From contig JAEMBT020000002.1 of NCBI GenBank assembly GCA_018873245.2, forward strand, positions 7,352,001 through 7,416,000: a stretch of 64,000 nt of DNA, in the 5' to 3' direction. Positions 46,701-56,977 of the stretch are shown here, in pieces; positions within the stretch are counted from its first letter, which is position 1; each line of letters begins with the position of its first letter. Origin of the DNA: Archegozetes longisetosus (Eukaryota; Arthropoda; Arachnida; Sarcoptiformes; Trhypochthoniidae). The notes beneath the pieces are model-generated. The model was not told where the DNA came from. It saw nothing but the letters and a program-made list of their open reading frames with translations, and did not search any database. Position numbers and translations under genes: made by a program.

Positions 46701-48269
46701 AGAATCATCGACTTCTAAGTGCGCAGAAGACAGTAGTCGCAATGAACCGAACGACGAGTTCGAAGAAATACAGACCTATGACGAGAGGGGAAATCTAAAA
46801 GTTTTACGAAGAGTCAAGCGTTCAGTACCTCATCCGCAGACTTCTGGAACCAGTTGTTCGGATAGTGAAGAAAAGTTTCTCGAGATGCTTAAAAAGTGTA
46901 CAGAGCCAGCAACTGAAGTGATTGAAGAAGAGAGGTCATTTGATGAAAGCGGAAATATAATAACAAAGAGAATCGTCAAAACTATTACCACTCAAGGACC
47001 TGATCTTAAGTCCAAACTAGTGACCGGTCATTCGGCTGATAAAGAAACTGAACAGTTTCTGGAGCCATACACTAAACTCGAACCAGTAACTAATGTGGAT
47101 GAATACGAAGGAGTTGATGAGTCGGGAAATCCGTTCAAAGTTTATCAAGAGGTGACAATCAAGCCAGAAGTGAGAGCTGTCACTTTCACTGGTCCCGACG
47201 CAAAAGAAAAGTTAGACCAATTCATGAAGACCTGGTCTGGAGACAAAAGTCAACTGATTGAAATCAATAATACAATCTCTAACACTAATACTTGTCAAAC
47301 TACTAGAACTGATAGTGTCGAAAGTGACACTCAATCAGGTAGTTCTGCACAGTGATTCATCTGTTATCTGTTGCACTGCTTTGGTTTATATTTATTTTCA
47401 TTTGAAGCTGTGTTATTTTCTTGTATTAATTTATGCATTATGTTGTTATGCATTTTAGTTATTAAGCATTTAGTTTTGCATTTAGTTTTGCATTGAGTTA
47501 TTATTCGTTAATTCCATGTAATTTATATTTAGTATTATTTGACGAACAAATTTGATTTATTTAAGTACTTATTTGGCAAATCGTACGGTGTATTATTGAA
47601 TGTGATGTATTTTGAAGATACGATTTATTTTTCTAGTCTTCCTTATCGTTTGTAATTCAATTGAAGATATATTTGATCATTAAATTGCTTTAATATAGGT
47701 GTTGATGAACAAAGTCATAGTCAAAGTGATAGTACCCCAAACTCATGTTATTGTACTTCCCATGATTTCCAAATTGGTATGACTTATCACTTTAAGCTCT
47801 CTCTCCGATTTCAACTTGTTTCCAATTCTATCACTTCTCTTTTTCCTTTTGATTATCGTTTTGATTGGTTTTTGATTGGTTTATGATCGGTTTTTTGATT
47901 TCTTATAATTTGGTTTTCGGTATTCTGCATGAATTTGTCTAATTTTCATGATTGAGTCAAAAATTAATGAGAATCAATGCACAAATTTATCATAGATTTC
48001 GGTAAATATAATGGTCAAACAAGTAGAAACAATGAACCATCGAGTTTAACAGGCAGTACGAGGTATGTTATTATACTCATTAATCATTGATTTCAACTTT
48101 GATCAAAATGTTTTCTCTCCGCAGAGTTGTAACCGAAACAGTATCTGAAAGCGATGGACACACGACTCTTATGGAGACCACAATACATCACTCACATGAA
48201 GATCCAGATTCACTTCGCGAAAGTATGCAACAAATACTTGATCAGTTCATGAGTGATGAAACACACTAA
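25778..48269 (+). CDS. Giant ankyrin (24 ANK repeats, ZU5, UPA, death domain, giant tail)
   Basis: Thirty exons join with every phase matching: 25778-25849, 27075-27275, 27357-27360, 27516-28192, 28251-28284, 28866-28930, 29017-29214, 29280-29477, 29543-29646, 29725-29818, 29880-29978, 30095-30292, 30407-30677, 30774-30799, 30859-31141, 31886-31984, 32170-32485, 33985-34209, 34271-34434, 34501-34712, 36476-36680, 37317-37964, 38026-38477, 38935-39253, 39321-39422, 39550-39795, 42761-47338, 47699-47776, 47996-48062, 48125-48269. They total 10380 nt, 3459 aa (13 fewer if the 39-nt intron at 32329 is removed). Skipping the giant exon for 40196-40282 gives 1962 aa. Ankyrins tie membrane proteins to spectrin under the plasma membrane. 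Giant forms act in axons and synapses. The start [14 protein letters not shown] is one of several possible first exons. Resembles vertebrate ANK2/ANK3 and insect Ank2. Confidence 0.93.
26772..26858 (+). CDS. Alternative first exon encoding a hydrophobic N-terminal anchor
   Basis: ATG 26772 opens 29 codons ([18 protein letters not shown] and [11 protein letters not shown]) ending at AAA/GTGAGG, phase 0, only 216 nt upstream of the first ankyrin-repeat exon. About 20 hydrophobic residues would make a signal anchor. Spliced to 27075 it gives a membrane-anchored ankyrin. Small muscle ankyrin-1 isoforms of vertebrates also start with a membrane segment, so the design has precedent, though by a different exon. 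Confidence 0.55.
27075..31141 (+). CDS. Ankyrin-repeat block (24 repeats, 14 exons)
   Basis: The block codes for ANK repeats 1-24 from [16 protein letters not shown] to [20 protein letters not shown], then an acidic linker ([10 protein letters not shown]). Repeats have the TPLHxAA signature and are about 33 residues. Many exons are exactly 198 nt (two repeats) with phase 0 ends: 29017, 29280 and 30095. This membrane-binding domain forms the solenoid that binds channels and adhesion molecules. Introns at 29979-30094 and 30293-30406 use GC donors. Confidence 0.95.
27357..27360 (+). CDS. 4-nt microexon (AAAG) in ankyrin
   Basis: The exon ending at 27275 is phase 0 and the exon at 27516 starts GA-AAC-ACT, needing one base before it. 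TCTTACAG/AAAG/GTACTG between them supplies AAA plus G and restores the family-conserved [11 protein letters not shown]. Without it the frame breaks. Confidence 0.8.
32329..32367 (+). other. Candidate 39-nt stop-free intron in ankyrin
   Basis: GTAG/GTGAAT and a T-rich tract ending TATAACAG bracket 39 nt. Removal joins PAV to APITVEEEL in frame. Retention adds 13 residues ([11 protein letters not shown]-type) not expected in ankyrins. Both versions keep the frame, so it is not included in the main exon count. Confidence 0.5.
33985..34712 (+). CDS. Ankyrin ZU5 domains (spectrin-binding region)
   Basis: Three exons (33985-34209, 34271-34434, 34501-34712) encode [70 protein letters not shown] and [16 protein letters not shown], an almost gap-free match to the ZU5 pair of known ankyrins. 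The DAR triplet needed for beta-spectrin binding in vertebrate ankyrins is present. The intron 34435-34500 is 66 nt, in frame and free of stops. Confidence 0.95.
34713..34991 (+). CDS. Alternative 3' extension of the ZU5 exon: polybasic tail and stop
   Basis: If the donor CTTCAG/GTAGGA at 34713 is not used, the frame stays open for 92 codons, then stops. The tail is coding-like and strongly charged: [35 protein letters not shown], a KSTQTDRP motif, then Lys/Glu/Arg-rich residues. KxTQT is the canonical binding motif of dynein light chain LC8. The product would be an ankyrin lacking UPA, death domain and giant tail. A second open frame continues after the stop to 35107. Confidence 0.5.
   Translation, partial: VGNSDHIEVIEPIDGVNEKSKRKRGIFRDFGEGLRKRFSKKPKQIDDEIVPQKLKKDKSTQTDRPKVIRKKEKKENKEKKEKKRKLKRVRSL
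34992..36475. other. Ankyrin intron (or 3' UTR of the short form)
   Basis: A coding-like segment runs on to about 35107 in another frame, after which the sequence is AT-rich and non-coding. AATAAA at 36018-36023 could serve a short isoform; this is weak. Confidence 0.4.
36476..37964 (+). CDS. Ankyrin UPA domain exons
   Basis: Exons 36476-36680 and 37317-37964. Matches include [76 protein letters not shown] and [16 protein letters not shown]. The first exon ends ACA-G with a second possible donor 15 nt on (36695), which would add GSTKS without changing frame. Confidence 0.94.
38026..38477 (+). CDS. Ankyrin death-domain exon
   Basis: Encodes [47 protein letters not shown] and [15 protein letters not shown], the six-helix death domain always found after UPA in ankyrins. 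The C-terminal part is Ser-rich ([19 protein letters not shown]), a likely phosphorylated linker. Confidence 0.93.
38935..39795 (+). CDS. Ankyrin regulatory-domain exons before the giant exon
   Basis: Exons 38935-39253, 39321-39422 and 39550-39795 are acidic and Ser/Thr-rich. They contain [17 protein letters not shown] and [20 protein letters not shown], a motif of the kind later repeated in the giant exon. The last exon ends phase 1. If its donor is ignored the frame runs eight more codons to a stop at 39821. Confidence 0.85.
40196..40282 (+). CDS. Short-isoform ankyrin exon (29 codons)
   Basis: Acceptor TTCATTACAG, donor AAAT/GTAAGT, phase 1 to phase 1. It encodes [17 protein letters not shown] and [11 protein letters not shown], similar to the regulatory segments of other ankyrins. 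It joins the upstream exon (39795) and the C-terminal exon at 47699 (TGT, Cys) in frame. Joined to the giant exon it gives TAG. Confidence 0.8.
40283..42760. other. Ankyrin intron, no other content seen
   Basis: AT-rich intronic sequence including a TATA-rich palindromic area at 41770-41890. No exon with a compatible frame was found. Confidence 0.5.
42761..47338 (+). CDS. Giant ankyrin exon (about 1526 codons)
   Basis: A single 4578-nt exon, phase 1 at both ends (acceptor GTCTTGTAG, donor ATCAG/GTAGTT). It encodes a disordered, acidic, Ser/Thr-rich tail like the giant exons of ANK2, ANK3 and fly Ank2. Visible motifs: TQT near 43153, SKIP at 43678 and SPIP at 45214 (SxIP-type, as in EB-binding proteins), three tandem repeats of Y-x-T-x-ATSQ type at about 44170-44270, two copies of an SS-x-x-EFERLE segment (45500-45680), and three DE-(S/R)-GN modules at 46780, 46945 and 47115. 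Giant tails link ankyrin to microtubules in axons; here that role is inferred from family and motifs. Reading through the donor adds only SSAQ and a stop. Confidence 0.92.
47699..48269 (+). CDS. Ankyrin C-terminal exons
   Basis: Exons 47699-47776, 47996-48062 and 48125-48269 give [33 protein letters not shown], then [16 protein letters not shown] and a final [10 protein letters not shown] before TAA. Phases 1, 1, 2 fit. These exons are shared by short and giant isoforms. Confidence 0.85.
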
Positions 48270-49488
48270 ACTAAATTCTTCTTAAACCGATTTTAGGACC
48301 AATTTTCTATCACTAACCAATCATTAATTTAGTTGAGCGCCAAAATCTCTATTATTAAGTGTTGATAAATTTCAAAATTTCAGTTCAACCATAAAAGTGT
48401 TTTTGAACACTTGGATTGATTTAAAAAAAAGTCATAATCTCTAATAAATCATAGCTTTGTGAGAGATTTCTGAAATATTTGTGAAGAAATTTCTAAAAAA
48501 CAGTAAACTTGCTAAAAATCTACTTTAAACTAATTAATAAATTTTTGCATTAACTGTTAATAATCTTGGTGAGTACGAAATTCGCAAAACTTGTGCTCAA
48601 TTGCAAATGCATCTCAAATGATAGAATATGAATAACCAAACAATTTGTGGGACAGACGTATATTTGGTCATTTAGTGGTCAAAGTCCTACTTCAGGTGAG
48701 ATGCATTGCTAATCAAGAGTGTGCTTATGATTTACTGCAAAAATTTGAGTTAACTCTCCAGCTTTTTATCAGAACTATTAAATATTTGAATGTTTAGCCA
48801 CTAATTCAATATGAATTTGATTTGCAGAAAGCGACGAGTGGAAGATGAGTGTTTAGATGGATTATTTTGAATTTATTTGAAGACACAAAGTGGTAATTGT
48901 TTGGTAAAAGGGATGAAGTTTTGCGTTTAGGATAAAAATAAATTTTCAATTCATATTTCTACGTCTAAACATCTAATCGAGAATTAATTTTAAGAGATTT
49001 TATTGACAGTTAAATGCATGAATTTTTGCTAAAAACTTAATCCAAGTTATTAGATATTGAAATGATTCAAATTTCATATTATTCGATCACAGTTTTTATT
49101 AAGTTTCTATTTCTAACTAAATTGTTTTGACGAATGCCTTTGAAAAGTCAACAGAATTGCGATTGTGCTGTATTTTTACATTAATTCTTGTAAATAAAAT
49201 ATTTCAAGTCATGCCAAATAGTGCCTTCATTTTTACCAATTCGTTCACTTAGTGATCCATTTGAAATCGATATCGTTTCTCAAACCTTGTCACCAGTCAA
49301 TACAACATTAATGGTATTGAGAAATTCAGTTATCGCTTGTTGAAACGTTTTCAGCTGAAAGGAAGGTAATCTCAAATTAATTGGGACTCATTTGGCTCTA
49401 CTATGAAATAGCTTTTGAGACGTTGGTAAAACACCAGATCTCACAATGTGTGTTCAATTTGTATTACTCTGCATACGAATGTGCACAA
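48270..49488. other. Ankyrin 3' UTR and flank
   Basis: AT-rich. Possible AATAAA signals occur within the first few hundred bases (about 48443 and 48537) and later (about 48945, 49195); which one is used cannot be told. Confidence 0.4.
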
Positions 49489-49653
49489 TTAGAAATGATC
49501 TACAGACAGGTTAACGGCATAATAGCAATGGTTTGTAAAATCAATCATAAAATCCGTGTTATTCACAAAACGTTCAAAAATAGTTTGTCTCTGTGCATTC
49601 AGTCCTGAAACTGATGTATACAGAAGTAAAAAAATAAGAACTAAATATTTCAT
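49489..49653 (-). CDS. Orphan signal-peptide ORF
   Basis: The minus-strand frame from ATG 49653 encodes MKYLVLIFLLLYTSVSG, a textbook signal peptide, then LNAQRQTIFERFVNNTDFM and a Cys-containing segment, 54 codons to a stop. Could be a small secreted peptide gene or the first exon of a longer gene. No family recognised. Confidence 0.25.
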   Translation of the reverse strand: MKYLVLIFLLLYTSVSGLNAQRQTIFERFVNNTDFMIDFTNHCYYAVNLSVDHF

Positions 49654-49786
49654 TACGTTTGAATTCAAAGAAAAACTTATCAATGGGATGACTAACAGAG
49701 AGTACTCACATATTACTAAAATACTTGAAGTAGTTCTGAACTTTGGGTCAAAAATGTCGGAACAAAGGACAGTTTTTTGTAGTTAG

Positions 49787-51240
49787 AGACGTGAGTTGCA
49801 GATAGAAACCAATTGTTAACAAAAGTCTGAGATTATAATCCAATTTGTATTTAATTTACAAGATTTAGTAAAATAAAATTTTATATTAATTGAATTCCAA
49901 TCCAAGTTTTTTTGTGAATGGATTTAGTTATTGATATTTGAGTGAAATTAAATGTTACTAAGTTGTAACCTTAAATAAGACTATAGCTTTTAATAGCTAT
50001 AATTGAATCGTGTTGATGTTGGACACAGAGCATGGGGTACGGAAACAAATTAAGCATAGTTCTCCATCGTTGGCACGGATCAAAACTAATGGTTAGATTT
50101 TAACAACTCGTTTGAGGGTTTCTTTTGATAAATCTAAAAAAACTAAATACCATTTTATCTTACATTATGATACATTTGCTTAAATTCTCGTTTTCTAAGA
50201 TTTGGGGAGAATTTCATTTGCGATAGTTACTTATATCTCAATATACAAGTACACGGGTATTGAGATTCTACTAATTAGTGCACATATTTATAGGGCAAAT
50301 CTCAATAGTGTTGAACAGTCTTCAATGTAGTAGAGGTTATTTTTGGAAAATGAACTTTTTTATTAAATTTAAATGATTATAAGTCAAACAATTAACTGAA
50401 ATCGATGAATATTAAACAAAATGTTCTAATTGCTGCTAAATCTAAGTAAAAATGATCCACAATTACTATGTGTGTATGATCTGTTTTGAAATGAAACACA
50501 TAGTTATGCCTTCGCTAACATGAATAACACTCATGATCAGAATGATACAACGTTGAAGTTAGACAAGCCTTAAGCTTAAGGATTGAACATAGAAAAGATT
50601 GACAGAATTATCTATACTTGCTTACTAGAAACTAGGGAAAGCATTAATTTTGAGTACGAACAAATGATTGAATGACGACCACCTTCAAATAAAACAGCTT
50701 TCACAGTAAGAGTATTTTCTTTTACGTGTTCTCATAGAATAAAAGTCCAGTCGCTTGTATTGTGTGATTTTATTGATTAAACACATGTACTCATTTATTA
50801 AGAACCCAGGAATAAAACTTCAATTGTACTTAACAACAGGCTTTCGCTACTCTACTTAAGACTTGATATATAATTACAGAAGTACAGGTATTTTGTCAGG
50901 TATAACGGTATTAATCTCTCAGATTCTTAGTACTTGTCGTCAATATTTTGACTTGAACATTTAAAAGTTTGACAAATGATTTTGAAAATCATGGCTATCA
51001 TGCCGTTAGCTTGTTTACGGACCATTTCTTATCGTATGCATTGATATGCTGCGCAAACTTATATATTCCGTTTATATAACATTAAGTGATCAAACTTTTT
51101 TAGAATCATCTATTAACTGTTTATTTTAGATTTTTCGTAAATCAACTTCTTTTTATATTATTTTACTTCTTCTTACTTGTAGTCCTCTTTTTACAGTTTC
51201 TCTGGTTTTCCTTCTTTTGCCCCGCTTTTGTTATCACTTC
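49787..51240. other. Non-coding stretch
   Basis: AT-rich intergenic DNA. No supported feature. Confidence 0.4.
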
Positions 51241-51246
51241 GATAAC

Positions 51247-51285
51247 CTCCCTCCCTCTCTCTCTCTCCCTCCCTCTCCCTCTCTC
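51247..51285 (+). repeat. CT-rich low-complexity tract
   Basis: Imperfect CCCTCT/CTCTCT run of about 39 nt beside a minus-strand exon candidate. Confidence 0.85.
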
Positions 51286-51316
51286 GACTTACTTTTTGAC
51301 GATTGATTTCTTTTTC

Positions 51317-51528
51317 TTAATTTTCTTTTTGGATTGAACTTGATTTAGAACGTTTTACGTTAGCCGATAATTGATTTCTATCATTGCTAATGGTGTCGTT
51401 CGAGGGCAAAGTTTCAAACATTGTGGACAAAGTCGAAGCATCCGAGCAGTTTGATCCGTTATCACTATTTTGAGACCATTGACGTACTATTTTTGGGTCA
51501 CTTTTGTCATGAGAAACATTGCTGTCCA
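51317..51528 (-). CDS. Orphan minus-strand exon (70 codons, Ser/Asn/Asp-rich)
   Basis: After an acceptor ATATTTTCAG (minus strand, exon start 51528) a frame encodes DSNVSHDKSDPKIVRQWSQN, then SDASTLSTMFETLPSNDTIS and VKRSKSSSIQKEN before TAA. Composition and the strong acceptor suggest a true internal or terminal exon of an unknown gene transcribed leftward, with upstream exons above 51.6 kb not identified. A consensus donor AAAA/GTAAGT lies about 25 nt past the stop, so another frame may be the spliced one. Confidence 0.35.
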
Positions 51529-51599
51529 CTGAAAATATGTGAAAGTCAGAGCTCAGCCTTTTTTGTCCACTTCATTGTTTGCATTGATCTTTGAGCTAA

Positions 51600-53270
51600 A
51601 ACTCTGGTACTATTTGTTGCGATGAAGAATAGACTCCAATATAACTGACTTCTTGGTTTTCGCTTTGTAAGACGCTATCTGATAAAGAATCGCACGAACT
51701 TTTTCAGAGTCGACAATAGTTTTCTAGTGCTAACATAGACTAGATTTGGTCATAAGATCCCTAACTTCGATGTCTTCATTACTTATTGGGTGCGATGCGA
51801 TGAGATTAGTCAAATGTTTGTTTGTATTGCCGCAAAAATAGCTATTTATAACTTATTTGTCTGAAAAATTGATTCGTTTGATCAGATAATTGTACGCGGA
51901 TTCTATTGCAATTTTTAAAATTGGTTAAATTTTTGCTATACTAATAATAATCGAAGTGATCTGAGAAGTACTGACTAGTTGTTAACTGTTCCAAGTGCTT
52001 GACAGCGGAGCATAGTAAATAACCATCCATAGTATGCATTACAACGAGTATGGTTTGACTCGTTCTGGCATAAATCTAAGCCAAACTAGCTATAGATATA
52101 AGTCAAGTTAAACCAGCAGTAGCCAAACATTGTACTTTCTGCATTAATATAACACCAAATTTTAAGGCACTAGATCCAACAACGCAGATCACAAGACATA
52201 CTCGGCCCAAATCACTTATAGTGTCAGATCTTAAACATGACAATTTTTCAACTGAGAGCTGCCTTTTGACATGGATTTTATGTGAGACACAGGCTAACAA
52301 CAATGTAAGACTTGTCCTTATGACAGGGCTTCTCGAACAACCCCAAGAATTAGTTTCGGATTTCACGCTCAATTATCAATGGAAAATATGTATTGTAGTA
52401 GCAGTAAAATTCAATAAATCGCTCTTATGGTTTTATAGAACAAAAGTGCTTTTATGTTACGCTTGATTAAATATAAATCGTCCAATAAGGCAGAGTGATT
52501 AGCACATTCATCAACTAAATAGTGGTTAGGTATTTTAGTTGGTAATAAGCTATATTAATTGCGTAAGAATACCTTCATTTGAGTGATTGAAACAATTGGA
52601 GAGAGTGGTCGATATAAAAAATATGGTGAATATAGTTAAAAGTGAGTTTTATAGTTAAGAGCTAAAGGTAGATCAGGGAAACTAAATATTCTCACATGAA
52701 TATATTTGAGGCTAAAATTTATACGTTGAGCACTTCTAAAAATATTGGTTTTTAGATATTTTTGGCATAATATTATTCAAGATTAATAGTTCACATCTGA
52801 GTGGAAAAATGCATACTATTTTATCGGGAGTCTGAATACGATTTAAGTTGCATTTAGTGTCTGAAAATGCTTTCTTTTCCCCGGTTCAGTTGAGTCCCTT
52901 TAGTTTTATCTCATTCATGCCATGCTCTGCAATCCAATCCAATGCAAGTCAGTATCATTTGGGGATAAGCTCTACCAAAGTCTCAACGAAAGATCAACAA
53001 AACTGAATATATACGCTCTGCTGAAATATTTATCAGTTTACCATCTTTACCATCTCTTCTCATGCTTTATGTCAGGAAAGCAGGTATTAAACAATAGCTA
53101 TATCTAACTCTCTTCTCCGTTGTATTCACTCTTCACATTGAAGCAAATATGTCCTCGACAACTACAAAACCATTTCGATTATGACAATTTTTGCTTTCCT
53201 TTTCCCTATTTCGACTTTCAATTTTAGAGTAGTAACTTATGTCAACCATTAGATTTATGTTAAGCACGTT
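51600..53270. other. Mostly non-coding stretch
   Basis: Less AT-rich around 51.95-52.4 kb, with open frames on both strands at 52103-52466 that mirror each other; possibly an old repeat, no recognisable protein. Confidence 0.3.
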
Positions 53271-53277
53271 TCAAAGT

Positions 53278-53278
<1 letters not shown>

Positions 53279-53312
<34 letters not shown>
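53279..53312 (+). repeat. (GA)n microsatellite
   Basis: About 17 uninterrupted GA units. Confidence 0.95.
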
Positions 53313-53314
<2 letters not shown>

Positions 53315-54180
53315 ACTTAGCTTTCACTTTAATCAAACTGTATTCATGCATATGATAAATGATGTTTTATTGAGATCTCACATCTTATGATCGGTCGCAT
53401 TCATTCGAAGCTCTGGGAATACAATACAACTTAATAAATTTGGATTGAATTATATATGAAATGTTGTATCCACTTATCTTTAATTAAAGTATTTATAGTA
53501 TTCATTTTAGTGAACAACAAAACATATTTTGTCCATAATCGCAAGTTGTACCCTATGATTAAGACTTTAAGTATGAAAATAGTGATCAATAATATCGAAT
53601 GAGTCTTTAATAGACGAGTGCAAATACTTATCTTAATTATAATCTAATTAAGATATCTATCAGGCTAAATCAAATACTAGTGTGCTGCAGGTCATAATTA
53701 ATCGATATGATTATTAACAAAGTGTGAAATTCTACACCATTTGTTCTAAAACGATTCAAATTATTTAAATTAAGTCGGGTTCACATGTTTTTACTACTAC
53801 TAACATGTTTTTCAGAACTGATATTCGATTAAATATTTACATAATTTGTAACAGAATTTGTAACAGAATTTGCTTTCGGCAATAGCTTAGGAAAATAGAC
53901 ATCTGTCGAGAAGAGTCCACCAGATCAGCATTAATAATACTGCCATTAAGTTTAACTTCTGGGAATTAGTGTTGGTTTGATATAAAATGCACCCATAACT
54001 CGAATCACGCCTGACTGATGACCGACTGAAGGGCTATGTTGTGGCGCCGATCACATAGAATAATTAGGCTCATAAAAGGTTAGGACACTTAGCAACATAA
54101 CACAACCTGCTATACCTACTTTAATGAAGTGCATAGATGGGCCCACCTTTACATCATCACACTGCAACTCAATCTATTGA
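53313..54180. other. Non-coding stretch
   Basis: No supported feature. Confidence 0.4.
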
Positions 54181-54185
54181 TTGAG

Positions 54186-54262
54186 TTAGGTTGCCTTCTC
54201 TTTGGTTAGGTTGCCTCCTTTTTAGCTAGCTTACCTCCTTTTTAGCTAGCTTGCCTTCTCTT
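54186..54262 (+). repeat. Short tandem repeat, about 22-bp units
   Basis: Units of the form TTGCCTCCTTTTTAGCTAGC recur about four times with variants (TTAGGTTGCCTTCTCTTTGG). Confidence 0.7.
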
Positions 54263-56329
54263 TTGACTCAGTCCTCAGTTAAGTCTGAGTGACATATCGA
54301 TAGAAAGTTATTGGTATTTGTTTTATATATGAATGTGAAAGATATGCCATAAGCATGATATACTAAAACATACTCATAAAACTAAGCTCTGATGCATAAA
54401 AGTTTTAGCTATGTTTAGGCAAAACCCCTAATACTGGATCCTCCAATCGGATTATTCTTTGCTCTTCAAGAATTATATGCCTTCGGCTCTCGCCAACTCA
54501 TATCAAACTTATTGTTCTGTTCAGATGTATTGCTGTCAACGATAAGTACCAACTCATAAAAGCATAAAAATCTCTCTTAATATGCAATTTCCATAATTCG
54601 TGATTTATTAATTTGATTCTAATGTAAACGGAGTGCAACAATTTTGAATTTCAAACTTTAAAAACTTAGGCGTTGGTTATATCGCAGAAAAAGTTATCTC
54701 CAAATGGCTGACCAAAGAGTTGTGATCGAAGGAGAAATAAAACACAGAGATTCACGAAAGGTTTGGACAGCTTATTGAAAGATTTAAAAATAAATTAAAC
54801 TAAGGATCCATAAGTTATAAACTGATAAATGTTTTTCTATAATTTAATGCAATTCTCTTGAAAGTGGAGAGTGAGGTGGTGTGTACTGACAAAGTTGTCT
54901 CCAGTTGCTGGTAAGTTATTCTTTTTATCTATTTAAGCGCATTCTTGCAAATTGAATATATTCTCTCCAAACGTTGAAAATGTGAATTGTTGCAAAACAG
55001 AATTCTCTGAAAACTGAAATTCTTGCAAAACTTATCAAATATTGATGCATAAGCAATAATGCGACAGCATTTTGTTTTGTCTTATGAGAGATCTAGTAAG
55101 GCATTGATATTATTCTTAGTAAATGCTGACATTTATTATGATTTGATTGTCTGATATAAAGAAGAATACAATTACTTTTGGTGGTCTTATATGAAGAGGT
55201 TTAATGAGTGTAACAAAAACATGAATAATAGGAAACTGACTCTCCAGTGTTAATAAGTAGGTTTTGCTAAATTTGGAGAGAACTCTTGCTCAGATTGTTG
55301 TGTTGTCATAAATGCATATTGAGATGAGAGCCATTAAAAATGTAAAAAATTTTATGAATTGCTGTTAGCATTAATTGTGATGATAATCTAATATTAATAA
55401 GGAATAAGAACTAAGGGTGGAGAGAGACCAACCATAAAGACTTTGATGTAAGGGTGTAATACTTTGTACTTTCATTATAGATATCAAATAGTACCATTTA
55501 CTATCGCTAATATCATTATCTGATTTAATTACTTCTTTCAATTTCATTATGATTTTTATGCCTAATTTTCAATTGAGCTTTACTCAATCAAAACTTATTT
55601 GCTTTAACTTTTGGCAGAAAGTGACTGAAACTAATGGAAAAGTAGTTAACTAAATGTTAGAATATGTAGTTTTATTGGGAATCGACTGTTAAGCTATGAG
55701 CATTATTTATAAGAGTATCATTTGTATTAAACTGCTTTATAGGTTGTAATAGTGGGTGTACTGTATAGTTGTCTCACCAAATAGATTGGTTGAAAAATAA
55801 TCGAACTTTCAGTAATATAAGGTTTAAATCGCACTACTAATCCGTCAACTTTATTCCGTCTATTCTTTACATTCTGTATATTGTGATCATTGGAATACTA
55901 GCAAATCCTATCTGTAATATACTGAATGTAAGGCAAGTATTTGGTTACGTTCGCCACTTTATCTCAAACTTCCCCTTATTTTCAGATTGAAATCTTCTTA
56001 TACATTGATAATAGGGGAGAGTATGTGCGCCTTTTCACAAAAAGTTATTATCTCATGTATGCGACTGATATGAACAGCTAAAAGCTGCCAAATGCAGAGC
56101 TCAAAAATCTATTGTATTGCGCGTCGAATGAAGGACCGATTTTATATAATAGTGAATAACAGATCCAATACATTACATGCAGTTCTATCTAATACATAGT
56201 ATTACTGGTGTGTTAGTTATGATTCAGAGTCGTTTGTTCTCGCATGACTGGCATCCCTTGCTTATGATGCGATTTGAATCTAATTCAATTATAATTCAAA
56301 ATCGTTAAATCGGTCTATTTGTCTACATG
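54263..56329. other. Non-coding stretch
   Basis: AT-rich. No exon or RNA gene recognised. Confidence 0.4.
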
Positions 56330-56330
56330 C

Positions 56331-56480
56331 TGCTATTTTTCTAAATGCTACTATTTTCTACATGCTACTCTTTTTCTACATGCTACTATTTTTCTACATG
56401 CTACTCTTTTTCTACATGCTACTCTTTTTCTACATGCTACTCTTTTTCTACATGCTACTCTTTTTCTGCATGCTGCTACT
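56331..56480 (+). repeat. 18-bp minisatellite (about 8 units)
   Basis: The unit TTTCTACATGCTACTCTT repeats about eight times. Because 18 is a multiple of three, the array is open in more than one frame (FLHATL or FYMLLF repeats), which creates false small proteins. Confidence 0.9.
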
Positions 56481-56949
56481 TCTCTATATATTTCTATTTG
56501 ACTGCTTGTTAGACCCTTCTATTATATTTATATCAAATTCTACTTTATGGCATAGACTTCAGCTTAAGTTTTATCTCTCTATAACTCCAGTTTAAGTAAC
56601 TGTAAATCCGATGGAGAGTAGTGCAAAACACTTTGCTGGCAATTATAGCAATGAAAGCCTTCATTGCCATCATTTACAGCTCAATTTTAGTTGATAAGAG
56701 TGGCATAGTTTTTGACGTAAACCTACTATATATGATATAAGTCTTATTATATATATGTCATTAGCGGATATAAAGCTATCACTATTTCTACTATTTTCTT
56801 CATTTTTGGCAATCAACTGGAGTGGATCTGGCAATTCTCATCATAGCATATATCTTCTTCTATATTCAGTGAAATACTTCACCTGTCCTCCAACCAACAC
56901 ATTCCATTGCTTCCATTGCCTCCATTGCCTCCTTCTCTAAGTTCTTCTG

Positions 56950-56977
56950 TCTTCTTCTTCTTCTTCTTCTTCTTCTT
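56950..56977 (+). repeat. (TTC)n microsatellite
   Basis: About nine CTT/TTC units. Confidence 0.9.

Noticed and set aside
52103-52466. Overlapping frames on both strands
   Set aside because: Mirror frames over the same bases with no recognisable domain; at most an old repeat.
56319-56595. Small proteins with FLHATL or FYMLLF repeats
   Set aside because: Artefacts of an 18-bp minisatellite without stop codons.
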